Source of the DNA: Apostichopus japonicus
Lineage: Eukaryota > Echinodermata > Holothuroidea > Aspidochirotida > Stichopodidae
Direction: 5' to 3'
Assembly: GCF_037975245.1 (NCBI RefSeq)
Contig: NC_092576.1
Coordinates: 3,605,001-3,669,000 of the forward strand
DNA: 64,000 nt
Made by a program: the position numbers and the translations under genes. The notes below the pieces were generated by a model. The model worked only from the letters and a program-made list of their open reading frames with translations. It was not told the origin of the DNA and made no database searches. Positions 24,001-34,857 of this stretch are shown here, piece after piece (position 1 is the first letter of the stretch; every line of letters begins with the position of its first letter).

Positions 24001-24695
24001 ATCCTATATCATATGCTACACTGTAGTGTGAGCTATGAAGAGAAGTGAAACAGTTTATAGCTAGGTTGAAACAGTTGTAAGAAAGTGATTGATGTTGGTA
24101 ATGGTAGAGTGATATCAATCCTATATCAGATGCTACACTGTAGTATGAGCTTTGAAGAGAAATGAAACAGTTTAGAGCTAGGTTGAAACAGTTCTAAGAA
24201 AGTTGAGACCAAAGTCTAAATAAACATGTGGTGCTTGCCTTATCATGTATCAATGATTACTTTGATTAGGCTGTCATTTATAATTGAAAAAAAAAACCAA
24301 GGACATGTTTTTGATCTATTAAAATGGTTTGATAAAAACACACTGAAAAATCTAAAAAATGGATAAAAAATTGTAGCTGATTGGATAATAATTGCTTTAA
24401 TGTCAGATGAAGTTGACAGTTAGACTGTTGCATTTATGATAGATGTATGTTTAAGTATTTATACTAAAATCCATGTATTTTAACCCTCTTTTTCTGTTTT
24501 ACAGCTTGGGTCATGGTCGTCAAGGTCGTCATGGTCGTCATAGTCGTCATAATAATCATAATCTTGGCTGCAATATTTTTGACAAAGACAAAGATATGTT
24601 GGACAAATTGCTGCACAAAACTCTGTTGCAAACATGATTACAATAATGCTGCGGTGCGTTACGACGCAACAAAACAAAAGGAGGACCATGAATGA
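21048..24695 (+). CDS. IgV-B: single V-like Ig domain receptor with lysine in the membrane segment
   Basis: Predicted exons are 21048-21099, 21370-21516, 21814-22002, 22514-22585, 23755-23805 and 24505-24695, all phase 1 with GT-AG sites, giving 233 residues. Signal peptide [17 protein letters not shown]. The Ig domain (18-129) is close to IgV-A with Cys42, Trp49, DSTNYQLEY and Cys114. NES near 57 and NIT at 98 are possible N-glycosylation sites. An extra acidic stalk exon (ANTTSTPKDDDEPGGSA) is found only in this copy. The membrane segment starts Ala-Trp and has a Lys at 177 inside the hydrophobic run. The tail has a Cys cluster (202, 206, 207, 211, 212) that could be acylated, and two tyrosines, one in a Y-N-N motif of the type bound by Grb2-like SH2 domains. 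No ITAM or ITIM. Polyadenylation signal at 24870. This copy looks the most intact. Confidence 0.75.
22586..23754. other. Long intron of IgV-B
   Basis: Includes a poly-C tract at 22,627, a copy of the unit-start segment (about 22,890-23,200) and about 550 bases not matched elsewhere in the window. That part introduces the extra stalk exon 23755-23805. Confidence 0.6.
23857..24202. repeat. ~117-bp tandem repeat, three copies, in IgV-B intron 5
   Basis: Copies begin near 23,861, 23,979 and 24,095 at the word TTGGTAATGG. Each contains CAATCCTATATCA and AGCTAGGTTGAAACAGTT. No role seen. Confidence 0.85.
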
Positions 24696-24869
24696 CAGAG
24701 CTGACTGGTATGTGTTTGGAGCAAAGTAGGGGTGGGTTGTGGCTGGGGTTGGGTTTGTTGGGAGACAGAATGGGTCGATACTGTTAGTGTTAGTACATTC
24801 GAAGAGCAAAGAAACAAAAAAAGTATAGTGAACAAAGGCAAGTATTGAGTCAAAGCTGGGTATATGAAC

Positions 24870-24875
24870 AATAAA
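24870..24875 (+). terminator. Polyadenylation signal of IgV-B
   Basis: AATAAA, 175 bases after the stop codon, in the block shared with IgV-A. Confidence 0.5.
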
Positions 24876-25501
24876 AATATATTCAAAATGGAAACAAGTT
24901 ATCAATATGACATAGACATATAATCACCATTGACTCTCTTCACTAATATAAAATTAATTTGATTATCTTGAGATTGTCTAAGATGCGGTGTATTTTTTAA
25001 TTTGTTAGGCTTTTTAAAGTATTTCACTATCTAAGAGTTTATATGTATCTTATATATTTGAATTAATGACATTCATCAGCCTTCCTTCTCTAAGCTATTT
25101 TAAATGTTTTAGAAGGAATACGAGAACTGGATGTAGTGGTGGCATGCCCATCCAACCTCAAGAAATAATCGGAAATTAGTTCTCTTTGATTAGTTGATTA
25201 ATGTATGTATGTCTAAAAATCATTAATGCCTAACATTCTTTAATTTCAAGTCCTACTTAAAGATAATATATTTAGCAGCCTATAGCTATCAACGGCCCAA
25301 TACTACTTTCATATTGAGTATATATCAAAACCTAACCTAATTAATATGATGATTTTAATAGCGTAACATTTGACAAACACTACTATAGAATCATATGTTT
25401 GAATGCGTAAACTCATTTAATGAAATATGTTATAGTAGCCTAACATCGGGCCAACACTACTGTACTATTGAGTGTATATCAATACCTAACCTATGCATGT
25501 T

Positions 25502-25503
<2 letters not shown>

Positions 25504-25532
<29 letters not shown>

Positions 25533-25535
25533 GTT

Positions 25536-25590
<55 letters not shown>
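25504..25590. repeat. (TA)n microsatellite, tail of the hammerhead SINE
   Basis: TA tract with TATAAATA interruptions, abutting the 3' side (minus orientation) of the element 25591-25758. Confidence 0.9.
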
Positions 25591-25595
<5 letters not shown>

Positions 25596-25758
25596 AATTC
25601 ATTAAAGAATAACACACCAGAAAAATTCCACTTCACGACCGGTTTCGTCCTAAGCTTCTGGGACTCATCAGGCGAAGGTAAGAATCGATCCCCTGATCTT
25701 CGTGTCACGAACGGAAGTTCGTACCACTCGACTACAATGATTCTACTGGTGTGTTAAA
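25591..25758 (-). mobile_element. SINE-like element with Pol III boxes and hammerhead ribozyme
   Basis: On the minus strand the order is a perfect A box TAGTCGAGTGG (25724-25734), a B-box-like GGATCGATTCTT (25680-25691), the hammerhead (25631-25677) and a short 3' part running into (TA)n. The words AACACACCAG (25611-25620) and CTGGTGTGTT (about 25,748-25,757) are inverted copies bracketing the element. The A-B spacing of 43 bases suits a tRNA-type Pol III promoter. Known relatives by architecture are the schistosome Sm-alpha repeats and metazoan retrozyme or Penelope-linked hammerheads. Only unit B has this insertion. Confidence 0.7.
25631..25677 (-). ncRNA. Type I hammerhead ribozyme
   Basis: Read on the minus strand, every core block is present in order. 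Stem I strand CUUCGC comes first, then the invariant CUGAUGA, stem II GUCC with a ten-base loop closing on GGAC, the invariant GAAA, a minimal stem III CCGG, the cleavage-site UC, and the stem I partner GUGAAG. Stem I pairs over six positions with one G-U. Cleavage is predicted between 25637 and 25636. The very short stem III resembles dimer-active hammerheads of animal retroelements. All invariant residues are intact, so it may still be active. Confidence 0.85.
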
Positions 25759-26036
25759 ACGTATAAATTGGCTTTAAATAACTGTCATTAAGGGCGTATT
25801 ACCCAAGTGTTATGATTGTACAGAGTGCACCCCTGGCGCTTTGAATCTGACAATTTGACACAGAAATAACCACTCTTTAGGCAAGCCAAGCCGTAAATTA
25901 GAATTGAATGTGTAGCAAGTGGTATGACATGTGTTGGATGAAGTTTTAGCCACCGCCAAATATGATTTGGATAAATAATCTCACGCATTATTTTCTATTT
26001 ATAGCCACACACAAAAATATACCACCAAATATTGTG

Positions 26037-26121
26037 GGGATATTAGACAATATATCCCCCACCTAAACTATTGGGGAACATGTCCCAACGCCTCCCCCCC
26101 CCCCCATGATCGCCGCCCATG
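26037..26121. mobile_element. Right-end fragment of the 15405-type hAT-like element
   Basis: Ends in GATCGCCGCCCATG after a poly-C tract, as in the element at 15405-16179, and shares CATGTCCC/ATATCCCCC words. No matching left end is found, and it is bounded on the right by (TA)n, so it is a partial or rearranged copy. Confidence 0.55.

Positions 26122-26194
<73 letters not shown>
26121..26194. repeat. (TA)n microsatellite
   Basis: TA tract immediately after the fragmentary terminal repeat. Confidence 0.9.
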
Positions 26195-26197
<3 letters not shown>

Positions 26198-26980
26198 TAC
26201 AAGTGCATAGGGGAGCGAGGTTTTTTCTTGTTGCTACAAAATGAAGACAGTAATAAAATGTGTTACCTTGTTATCTTTTATTTAGACCTGAGATGTCCAT
26301 CGCTGCTATAATTACACTGTGATGTGGATATTTACCGTAGCTGTATGTATTGACTGTAAACTAGTGTCTAATTACCGTCGGTAGCAAGCTGTGTGTGTAT
26401 TTTATGGGATCGATGGTGGTGTCAAACACTTCTATTACACCTCATTCGAAACTAGGTCATATTACCGGTATGAGACGTTTCTTTGTGCGAGCGAGAGTCT
26501 TCACACACTTTAATCATTCTGTGTATTTTTTTCTCATTTCTTTTCTAAAGAATATAAGCGGAATGAATCATTTTGTCAATTTACTCACACAAAGGTGGTT
26601 TAAAGCACCAAATTGTATCAAACATGTGACAATATGACACCACCCCCCCCCCTCCACCCCCTCTTTCCCTTTACCTTCCATCATTGTACGTATTTCGCTA
26701 CAACAGCTGTTTCAGCTCTCCTATAAATTAAGTATACCATTCTGCAGTGCAACCCTCTATTTGGCCCTTAATATTTCAAAAAAAAGGGACCCCTCTCCTT
26801 CTCCGGGTTTGTTTCCATCTTTATATCACCGATAGAACAGTAGATTCATTATCATATTACAAATAACTGTGTTTACTTTGGTTTTTGACATGACCTAGGG
26901 TTAATTCAGGGTACATCATTGAAACAGTTCTTTGAGCTCATAAAATGCAAGGAAAGAATCAAAATTTAAAATCCACTACC

Positions 26981-27361
26981 CAGGGGCGTAGGAGCCGGTA
27001 CGGCTGGTCCGGCGAAAGCCGGACCAATCTTCACGGCGCCAACAACAAAAAAGTAGGACTAAGAAACAAAACATGGCAAAAAATAATCTGGGAGGTATAT
27101 TTTTCAATAATTTTTAATAATGATGACGGCAAGTGGGCTAAATATGACTACTCTGGCATGGCAGGGGTCTTGTTTTCAAGCTCGGGAAATGCCATTTCCT
27201 GCAATCTGGGAGGCATTTTTTCAAAATTTTCTCCATTACGCTACGCGCCAACCATGGTAGCGCGTAGCGTAGTTTGACCTAACAAACGTCCTCCGATAAT
27301 TATGATAGATGGCCACACTCTGATCTGCCGTACCAATTCAAAATAGCTTCCGACGCCCCTG
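26981..27361. mobile_element. Short TIR transposon, CAGGGGCGT type
   Basis: Ends are CAGGGGCGTAGGAGC on the left and GCTTCCGACGCCCCTG on the right, so the outer nine bases pair exactly. The flanking word CTACC is duplicated (26976-26980 and 27362-27366), and the intact target is seen at 8225-8235. The termini resemble hAT elements; the clear duplication is 5 bp, not the usual 8. A poor open frame inside has no recognised domain. Confidence 0.65.
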
Positions 27362-27805
27362 CTACCCCTAAATATTTAGGAGGTATAGATGTAACTGATT
27401 GGCTAACACACCTCCCTTAAACAAAAGACAAACCATGAAAAATATTAACAAATAGAAAGAACCTGTTGATGAAGGAAAAACATTTAGCAATGCGCATTCA
27501 TTATTGTGAAGCTTTAAGATATGGTCGTTATACCACTGTTTACTGATTATGTGCTCTGCTATGCAACTCGCTTCGTTTATATCCAAGGGTCACAACGTGA
27601 CCTTTGACATCTCCATTTGCGCGTGTGATTAATCGAACTGGTATATTCGGATATAAATGTTAAACTCGTAGAGTTGTTAATTTGTCGAGCCTTCGGCAAA
27701 AACTTTCCACATACTCGATATCTATATAACTAGGCCTATATGTTCATTTTAGAATTAGAACAACATACTGTTTGCAATTATAGGAAGTACTTCCGCGAAC
27801 TTTTG

Positions 27806-27813
27806 TATAAATT
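27806..27813 (+). promoter_or_regulatory. TATA box of the small secreted-peptide gene, unit B
   Basis: TATAAATT, 125 bases upstream of the ATG at 27931. Conserved in unit A (12660) and altered to TAAAAATT in unit C. Confidence 0.4.
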
Positions 27814-27930
27814 CGAGTAACTTCCTACACTATATAGTTGGGCTGTATGCATAATTGTAAACATCTGTCCACTTGAAAGCACCCTTTGCTGCCTTAGAAA
27901 CAGATTAACCAGGATCATCCAGAGTTCAAA

Positions 27931-28125
27931 ATGATCATATCTTCTCAACTCTTGGAGCACTTGAAGCTAATTTTCTGTGTTCATATTGTCTCATTTTCAG
28001 CCCCTGGACCCCAACATGGGCCCTATAGTCCATGGGTCTTATTGGGCCCATGGAACCCACGCGATGATACTCGCTCTCTTCAATTAAACTCCAATGGTCA
28101 TCTTGCTGACTCGATTCCAAGATAA
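27931..28125 (+). CDS. Putative small secreted peptide precursor, 64 aa (unit B)
   Basis: Single-exon frame with the layout of a compact gene: TATAAATT at 27806, ATG at 27931, stop at 28123 and AATAAA at 28131. The N-terminus MIISSQLLEHLKLIFCVHIV has a hydrophobic core typical of a signal peptide, with likely cleavage near FSA|PGP. The rest is a Pro/Gly/Trp-rich peptide with PYSPWVLLG, PWNPRDD and a basic end. It has no cysteines and matches no family I know. The unit C copy is open but shorter, and the unit A copy is broken in the leader. Alternatively the stretch after CATTTTCAG (27,998) is a phase 1 last exon of the upstream Ig gene. Existence as a gene is unproven. Confidence 0.4.
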   Translation: MIISSQLLEHLKLIFCVHIVSFSAPGPQHGPYSPWVLLGPWNPRDDTRSLQLNSNGHLADSIPR

Positions 28126-28139
28126 TCAACAATAAAGAA

Positions 28140-29230
28140 GAGTTTCACCAATTAGGAGGTTGACTTTAGAGCAATCTATTTGTGAACACAGTTTCTAATT
28201 TTAAAGAAGAAGCGCTTATAAGCAACGGCCAATTTTGGCAATAAATGTATTTTCTATAACTCTATAGCTTATAATAATTAACTATGTAATTATCCTATAT
28301 AATAATCTATGGAATCCTCTTATACTTCAAATTGATTCTTACTATCCTCTATTTCGTTGGTAATCATGATTAACTATAATGAAACCCTATTATTAAGAAT
28401 TGTTACTCCTACAAACCTAATAGAACATATTTTGTATTCTTTTGATCTTCAACCATGCATATACAAAGATATGATAATCCTCCACATAGTCTATCAGAAC
28501 TTAAAACAATAAGGACGCCTGTTACAGTTAATTTATTGTATGCATATGTATTATTACGTTTAAATTGCCAAGGCAGTTGTCTGACAGTTACACTTGGTAA
28601 GGTTCACGATTGCCAGTTATTGTCATTCAAACTAACCATCTGCTAAATAAACTCTAAGAGTAAAAACAAATGTTAAAGCGCATCAATTGAATGTAATCTG
28701 ACGTTTGAATAGAAAGTACACAAATAATATGACAACGTTTATTAAAAGTAATATGACAAATAATATTGAACAGCATTCAAACATTTGGTTTGCTATAAAC
28801 AGCTTTAAATTTATGTCAACAAAGTTATATTATCTTATAAAATAGAACAGATGCATTAGCTAAACATCAGATAGTATATATTGATATCCCAGATGTTCGT
28901 TAGTTTACCTTCTGATATAATTTAAACATCTATGGTCTACGTAGTTTACTTTAGAATTAACATGCCAAGTATTCCACTCGGTATATTGTGTACAATTAAA
29001 ACATGTCGTTTTCACGGTAGAATAACGCCATACAGGACGTAAATTAATATCCGTTACGTAAATGTCATTACATTTACATAATTAAAGCTAAAATCAGGAC
29101 ACATAACCTATACATATAGCATAATAATAACTTTTACATAACAACTTTATACATACTCAATATCATGAATCCTTAAAAAGTGTACTCATATACCGGCACG
29201 TGTCGGTATGTAATGCTATTTCAGGTACAT
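28140..29230. other. Intergenic, AT-rich
   Basis: Collinear with 12,990-14,050 in unit A. Only the unsupported 63-codon frame at 28455 is present. Confidence 0.5.
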
Positions 29231-29285
29231 TACCCAAGATAGAGCCTGGACACAAGAACCAAGGACTTAACTGATCCACTCTCAT

Positions 29286-29673
29286 AGGCGTAGGAGGCGG
29301 GGCTGTGGGGCTGAAGCCCCCCACTCCCCCAACCAAATTTTTTGTGAAAATTTGGGCAATATGCTGAGAATTTTTCGGGCACCTAATGAAAGAAAAATAA
29401 TTTGGAATGTTGTGTTTTTCAATGGTTAAACTGATATGATTATTATCATCATTATTGTAACGTCTTCCCCAATAATTATAACCAATTTGGAAGGGTAATA
29501 ACACGACAAATAATTGTATGTTATTTGTATGCGATGTAATAACCGTTGCATGCCAATATGATATGCACCTTAATATGTTTCACGCTCGCGGAGCTCGCGA
29601 AAAAAAATGGTAATATTTTTCGGGCAAGTCGTTACAACCCCCCCCCCTCAAATCAAAATGGGCTCCTACGCCT
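29286..29673. mobile_element. MITE with AGGCGTAGGAG ends, orthologue of 14211-14600
   Basis: Same terminal repeats, same insertion point inside the 84-bp-type repeat and the same internal order as in unit A. It is therefore a shared ancestral insertion and not an independent one. Confidence 0.65.
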
Positions 29674-31381
29674 ATGTCTCATGTACCCCCAGTCTCTATA
29701 CATCGAGACTGTGGTTCTATAATTCCTTTTCTTTAGGGATTTAATAGTCTCTTACGCGTCATAATTTGTTACAACTTATATGTCAAAATCGTATGTCAAA
29801 TTCTTAAAGATCTCGAGTTCAGTCAGTCGACAGGAATTTTGTGGTTTCTGTACATGAATGATGGTTTAGTACCGCCTACGATGTCCAACATGGCTCATAT
29901 GGCTATGCACGTTTTCCATCTGACACACACAATATGCATACACAGTGTCTGAGTGATAGGCCGACAACACGTTCGTACGTATTCTGTTGTATAGCTGTAT
30001 AGCAGGACAGAAAATGGTAAGTTTGAACCTTTTCATTTTTATTTGAAGGCTTATTTGGGTTGTAGACCTTAGATGTAGTATGTGCAGTTCGCCAGCGGGC
30101 GAACAGAGTGCCATGGTGTTGGTGCACGCGTTTAGAATCGCCCGGCCCCGACCGTCTGGATAGCTATTAATAATTAGGCCTGAATCACTGTATTCAGCTT
30201 CCATTGTCACGGGGGCAACTATAGTGCAAAGGGTCATTTACCGAAATGTAATACATCTCAGTCACGAAATATTGGTCTACTCGACATGAATTTAGAGGGC
30301 AGTCGTGGGGAGGGAAGAAGGGGGGGGGTAGTAGATGCATGGTCGAGTAAGTTGAGTGCGTGAACTTAGTATGCACAAAATTAAGTTAACAAACTGAGAA
30401 GGTAACGTCCATAGGCCTATTGTAGAAAATAAAAATAATAATGAACAGGCAGACAGAATTCTCGCCAGCCCGTTTTAACCAAACGGTGCGCCAGTTTTTT
30501 CACTGTTTATAGTGGCCGAATGTGTTGTGCTGTGTGGAATAATCAAAATATGTGTCAGGTTGTTTCAAGTCGGTGGAAAAGAACCTAGAGATCCCGCAAT
30601 TAGCATGAGCCATAAACACAGCAAGAAAGAAATTATAATCTTTCAAAATATTTCTGTGTTGTTTATTTAAAGATTGATTCCTAATACATGGAAAACTAAA
30701 GTCAGATAATTGTCATATTTTCTGCATCGCTTCATACGTTAAAGAAGTATAATTTTACATTCCTTCTTTAATTTGCTAATCAGAGTCCCGATATGGGTTT
30801 CTGATGGCAGGGGGGGGGGGTGGAGGAACAGCCTTAGTCCAAGACAAACATTGTCAAAACTCACCAACTTTACATGTTTGAAAAGGTCTATTTGAAAATC
30901 ATGGCCACGAAAATTAATCCTCATAACAACTGGATGATAATTATATAATAAACTATATAACGGTTAAGACATGTCAATGTACCGAATTAATGTTCCTATC
31001 AACAGGGAATCAGCTTACATGATTGTGCTAACTTATGTTATATCAAAACATACAATGTTGTTTATGTGAACTGCGTTACTCGTAACTACAGCGTTATAAC
31101 CAAACAAACGTTGTGACGCATATGATAATAATTCATGATAAATATCAAAGTTTTGTCAAAACTTCAGTTAAATACTTATTTGAGACCATTATCGTGAAGC
31201 ACTATGCTTTGGGATAGGCTACTAAGAAGGTATCATAAAGCCATATTTCCGCTAAATTCTTGCTGGTTTTAACTAGCTAAAGGTTTCCATAAAACCTGTT
31301 ATAAGGCGTAATTTCATTTATTTATCTTGTTTGCACTGTTCTCTGTATTAGTATATATTTATCTTGACAGCATTGTTCTGT

Positions 31382-31577
<196 letters not shown>

Positions 31578-31622
<45 letters not shown>
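31578..31622. repeat. (TA)n microsatellite
   Basis: Second TA tract flanking the hairpin element. Its far edge rejoins sequence shared with units A and B. Confidence 0.9.
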
Positions 31623-31627
<5 letters not shown>

Positions 31628-33856
31628 CTCTTGACTGCATGTCTCTGTATTATTATCTGGCAATGACGTATTGCTAACTAAATAAATGTTTACAAATCGT
31701 TGATTGTATAAGATATTTCTGTTTGAGAAACTTTGATTTACAATCAAATAAGGTCAAAGAGTTAAGTATGGTACAACAAATGTTTAAACCTTGTTTGACT
31801 TTGGGGAGACTCCTTAGCGATCTATTTAGTTTACGTGGTATATAATATAGCCAATGCACTTAGAAAACTGCGGTACGTCTGTAACCATTGTCTGTAACTT
31901 TATTTACAAAAAGACGAAAATATCCTACAACATCCTTCTTACGTTGTGTAACGTTACAAAGCCGGTAATACATTTCATTCCCGACATATCTGTGGATCGC
32001 GACCAGTTCCCCATAAGGACGTTCATTTTAATAAATTTTGATATAAGATACTCCTCTTGAACTTTTCTGAAAGTGGGTAAGTAAATTATTATTTTAGTAC
32101 TAACTTTTTTGTTTTTATCCCCTTGTTCACATCGCCAAACTAGTTTAGCAGCATAGACGTTTTATGATACTCACCAAATCCGTGTAACTTTTAGCTCATG
32201 CGGTCAAACATCAATAAATAATATCATGGGAAGTTGTCATATTTACCATGTGGGCTTCATCTTTTGCGAGAAGCAGGTTCTATCATTTATTTGTTCTTAG
32301 TTGTTAGTTCATTAAGTCTTAAAGTGTTAATTGTTGATATTATGGGAATATTTGTAGCTTCCAGTGAACACATGTGCTTCTAATCTCGTGAGCTTAATCG
32401 CGTTTTATCGTATCGCTTACTATTGGTATGTATAGTATTCTTTACATATTCACTATCATCTTTACTCTAATGATTGTCTCCTGTAGCCTTTGCTACAGCT
32501 CAGATGTGCAAGTATATTCTATCAACGTAAAGATTGACAGTGAATAAAAACCAATTTTCTTTGATATGGCAGCTTTTAGATAAATCTAGTTGATGTGTTT
32601 TTATATATGTCATCACTTATTGAAGTTTGATCAAATGGTTTGTATTTCATTCATATAGATCATGACGGAGTACGTTGTCTTGGTCTCACTTCAAGTTTGT
32701 ACTATACTTATGTACTATATGTATAGGCCTAGTTTATAGGCTATATAATATATACTATAGTAATAGTACAGTAGCAATACAACACGCAATTTTCAATGCA
32801 CAATTTGCAATTTGCAGTAGTATTGGTTTCATGAAATTGACGTATCATTCATTCCTATTCCGTAATTCTTTTCATTTTATTTAGATAGATAAACGATAGA
32901 AAACGTCAAGGGGACGCAACGAGATTGACAAGGCAAGCAAGCGGTACTTCTATAGAAGGAATCCTATAGAAGAAATTTCTATAGAAGAAAGTCATATTTT
33001 GGGGAAATTAGTAAGTATAGTCGTGTGAACATAATAATAGTAAGGCAATTTTCTGAAAAGGTTACATCAGTTTTCATTGAATGACATCATCATTTTCTGC
33101 AAGCCTGTTATACGTCGTTGTTTAATTATTTATCTTGACTGATCTGTTCTTTGTATTATTATATGCATATGGCGTTTTGCTAAATAAATCAATGTTTACG
33201 AATCGTTGATTGTATAAGATATCTCTGTTTGAGAAACTTTGATTTACAATCAAAGGTCAAAGAGTAAAAAACAAATATTTAATCTGTGTTTCACTTTGAG
33301 ACTCCTTAGCGATCTATTTAGCCTACGTGGTATTTGGTATATTCAATGCACTTAGATAGAAAACTGTGGTACGTCTGACTGTAACTTTATTTACAAAAAG
33401 ACGACAATATCCAACTACATCCTTCTTACGTTTTGTAACGTTAAAAAATCGGTATCCATTTCATTCCTGACCTATCTGTGGATCGCTACCAGTTCCACAT
33501 TAAGGACTCTAGTGAATAACTTTGATATAAGATAATCCTCTTGAACAGTTCTGAAAGTGGGTAAAGTATGCCCAAATGAACGAGCCATGAAATACAGAAT
33601 AGAATACGATTTAGGAAATTTACAATTTTGTATCCATCGTTTCAGAAACAACTCTGCCTAAACACTCTTGATAAATAATATAAACCTATTCAAATTGTAA
33701 AGTCTACATCGTTGAAAGAAGCTCTGAAACCTATTATTTCTGAGATTAATGCCTTCTATTACCTATGGGAGGGGTGGGAGTTTATTATGTCAACTTCTAT
33801 TTAACCGGTAATATGAGGTTCGCAATGGGAATTACATGAAGTTAGTCTACGTATAG

Positions 33857-34180
33857 TTGTGTTTTGTGTGTATGCCCGTCTTCACAAGATCTGACACTTC
33901 TAAGCTGTTGTCCATGGATGATGTTGGGAAGTGGGTCAGGGTATTGAAAAGAACAAAAGAGTATGGACAAACTTTAAAAAACAAAAACTGTTCGTGTGTG
34001 TTACCTCCCTTGTTTGATGGTATATCTATCTCACATGTTGCCCCAGATGTACTCTATCTAGTTTTAAAAATCAGTGGTCAATTAATTAATCAGTTGATAA
34101 AAGAACTCAGTCTGATGAAATTAGACAAGGTTTCAAAGAATACAAAGGAGCATCTAAGCACGTCAGTTGCAAGAACATGA
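33857..34180 (+). pseudogene. Relic ORF of an uncharacterised, probably transposon-associated family
   Basis: Open for 107 codons. The C-terminal half reads ISHVAPDVLYLVLKISGQLI followed by NQLIKELSLMKLDKV. I recall similar segments (proline, hydrophobic, D-V-L-x-L-x-L-x-I) from multi-copy proteins in invertebrate genomes, but I could not check this. Units A and B hold broken copies at the same place. It lacks a clear start context or neighbouring exons, so it is probably a leftover fragment. It lies about 0.7 kb upstream of IgV-C, on the same strand. Confidence 0.35.
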
Positions 34181-34581
34181 CAAAGTATATAACATTAAGT
34201 AAAAGAAGCCTATTGATTTTGGTGGAGGTCAAAAGTCATTTATGAAAACGGGGGGGGGGTAATGGTCATATTGGGTATATGTGTTCATATTCAGGAATTG
34301 GCAGCCCCAAAACAGCCAGGTTAAAGCTTGTTATAAGTGTGAATGAATAAAACATTAAAGATAAACTAACATACTTCTACTGACATTTCGCTTCCTGCAT
34401 CCCTTCCCCCAAATATAATGCAAAGCCACGTAGGTGAGTGGCGTCTGTAGCCCCATTCTACTTCTAACTAAAAGCGCCAACTAGGTGGTAAATTTTACTT
34501 TCAAATATATCGATCTTATTGAACAAAATCCGTAATTTGAACTAAGATGAGGTTCCATGAACTCATTAAGTTTTTATCTCT

Positions 34582-34803
34582 ATGCTTCAGTTCGTCCAGT
34601 TATGCGATTTTCTCGGTGCAAAAGCAAAGTTAATCCGAGTAAAAATATCTCGCTATAAGAAAGAAGAATTAATATATATAATATCATTTAGAAATATTCT
34701 CATTGTCAGTGAGGTTTCTATTTCTTTAATGTTTGTTCTTCTACCGAAATTAATGGACGAAATCATTGCCTTTCACATTAATACGTCATACGATACTTTG
34801 TAA
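34582..34803 (+). other. Open frame directly upstream of IgV-C, not supported as a gene
   Basis: A 73-codon frame with one hydrophobic stretch (ILIVSEVSISLMFVLL). Unit B has a similar 85-codon frame at 20764, and unit A has stops. It ends at the polypyrimidine tract before the IgV leader, so this DNA is more likely intron or 5'UTR of the Ig gene. Confidence 0.25.
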
Positions 34804-34857
34804 TCTCTTTACAGATGTTATTCTAGCTGACACCATTTTGTGTTTCATCGAATCGAT

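Noticed and set aside
26945-27277. 110-codon frame across 26981-27361
   Set aside because: It begins outside and runs into the TIR element, and shows no recognisable domain.
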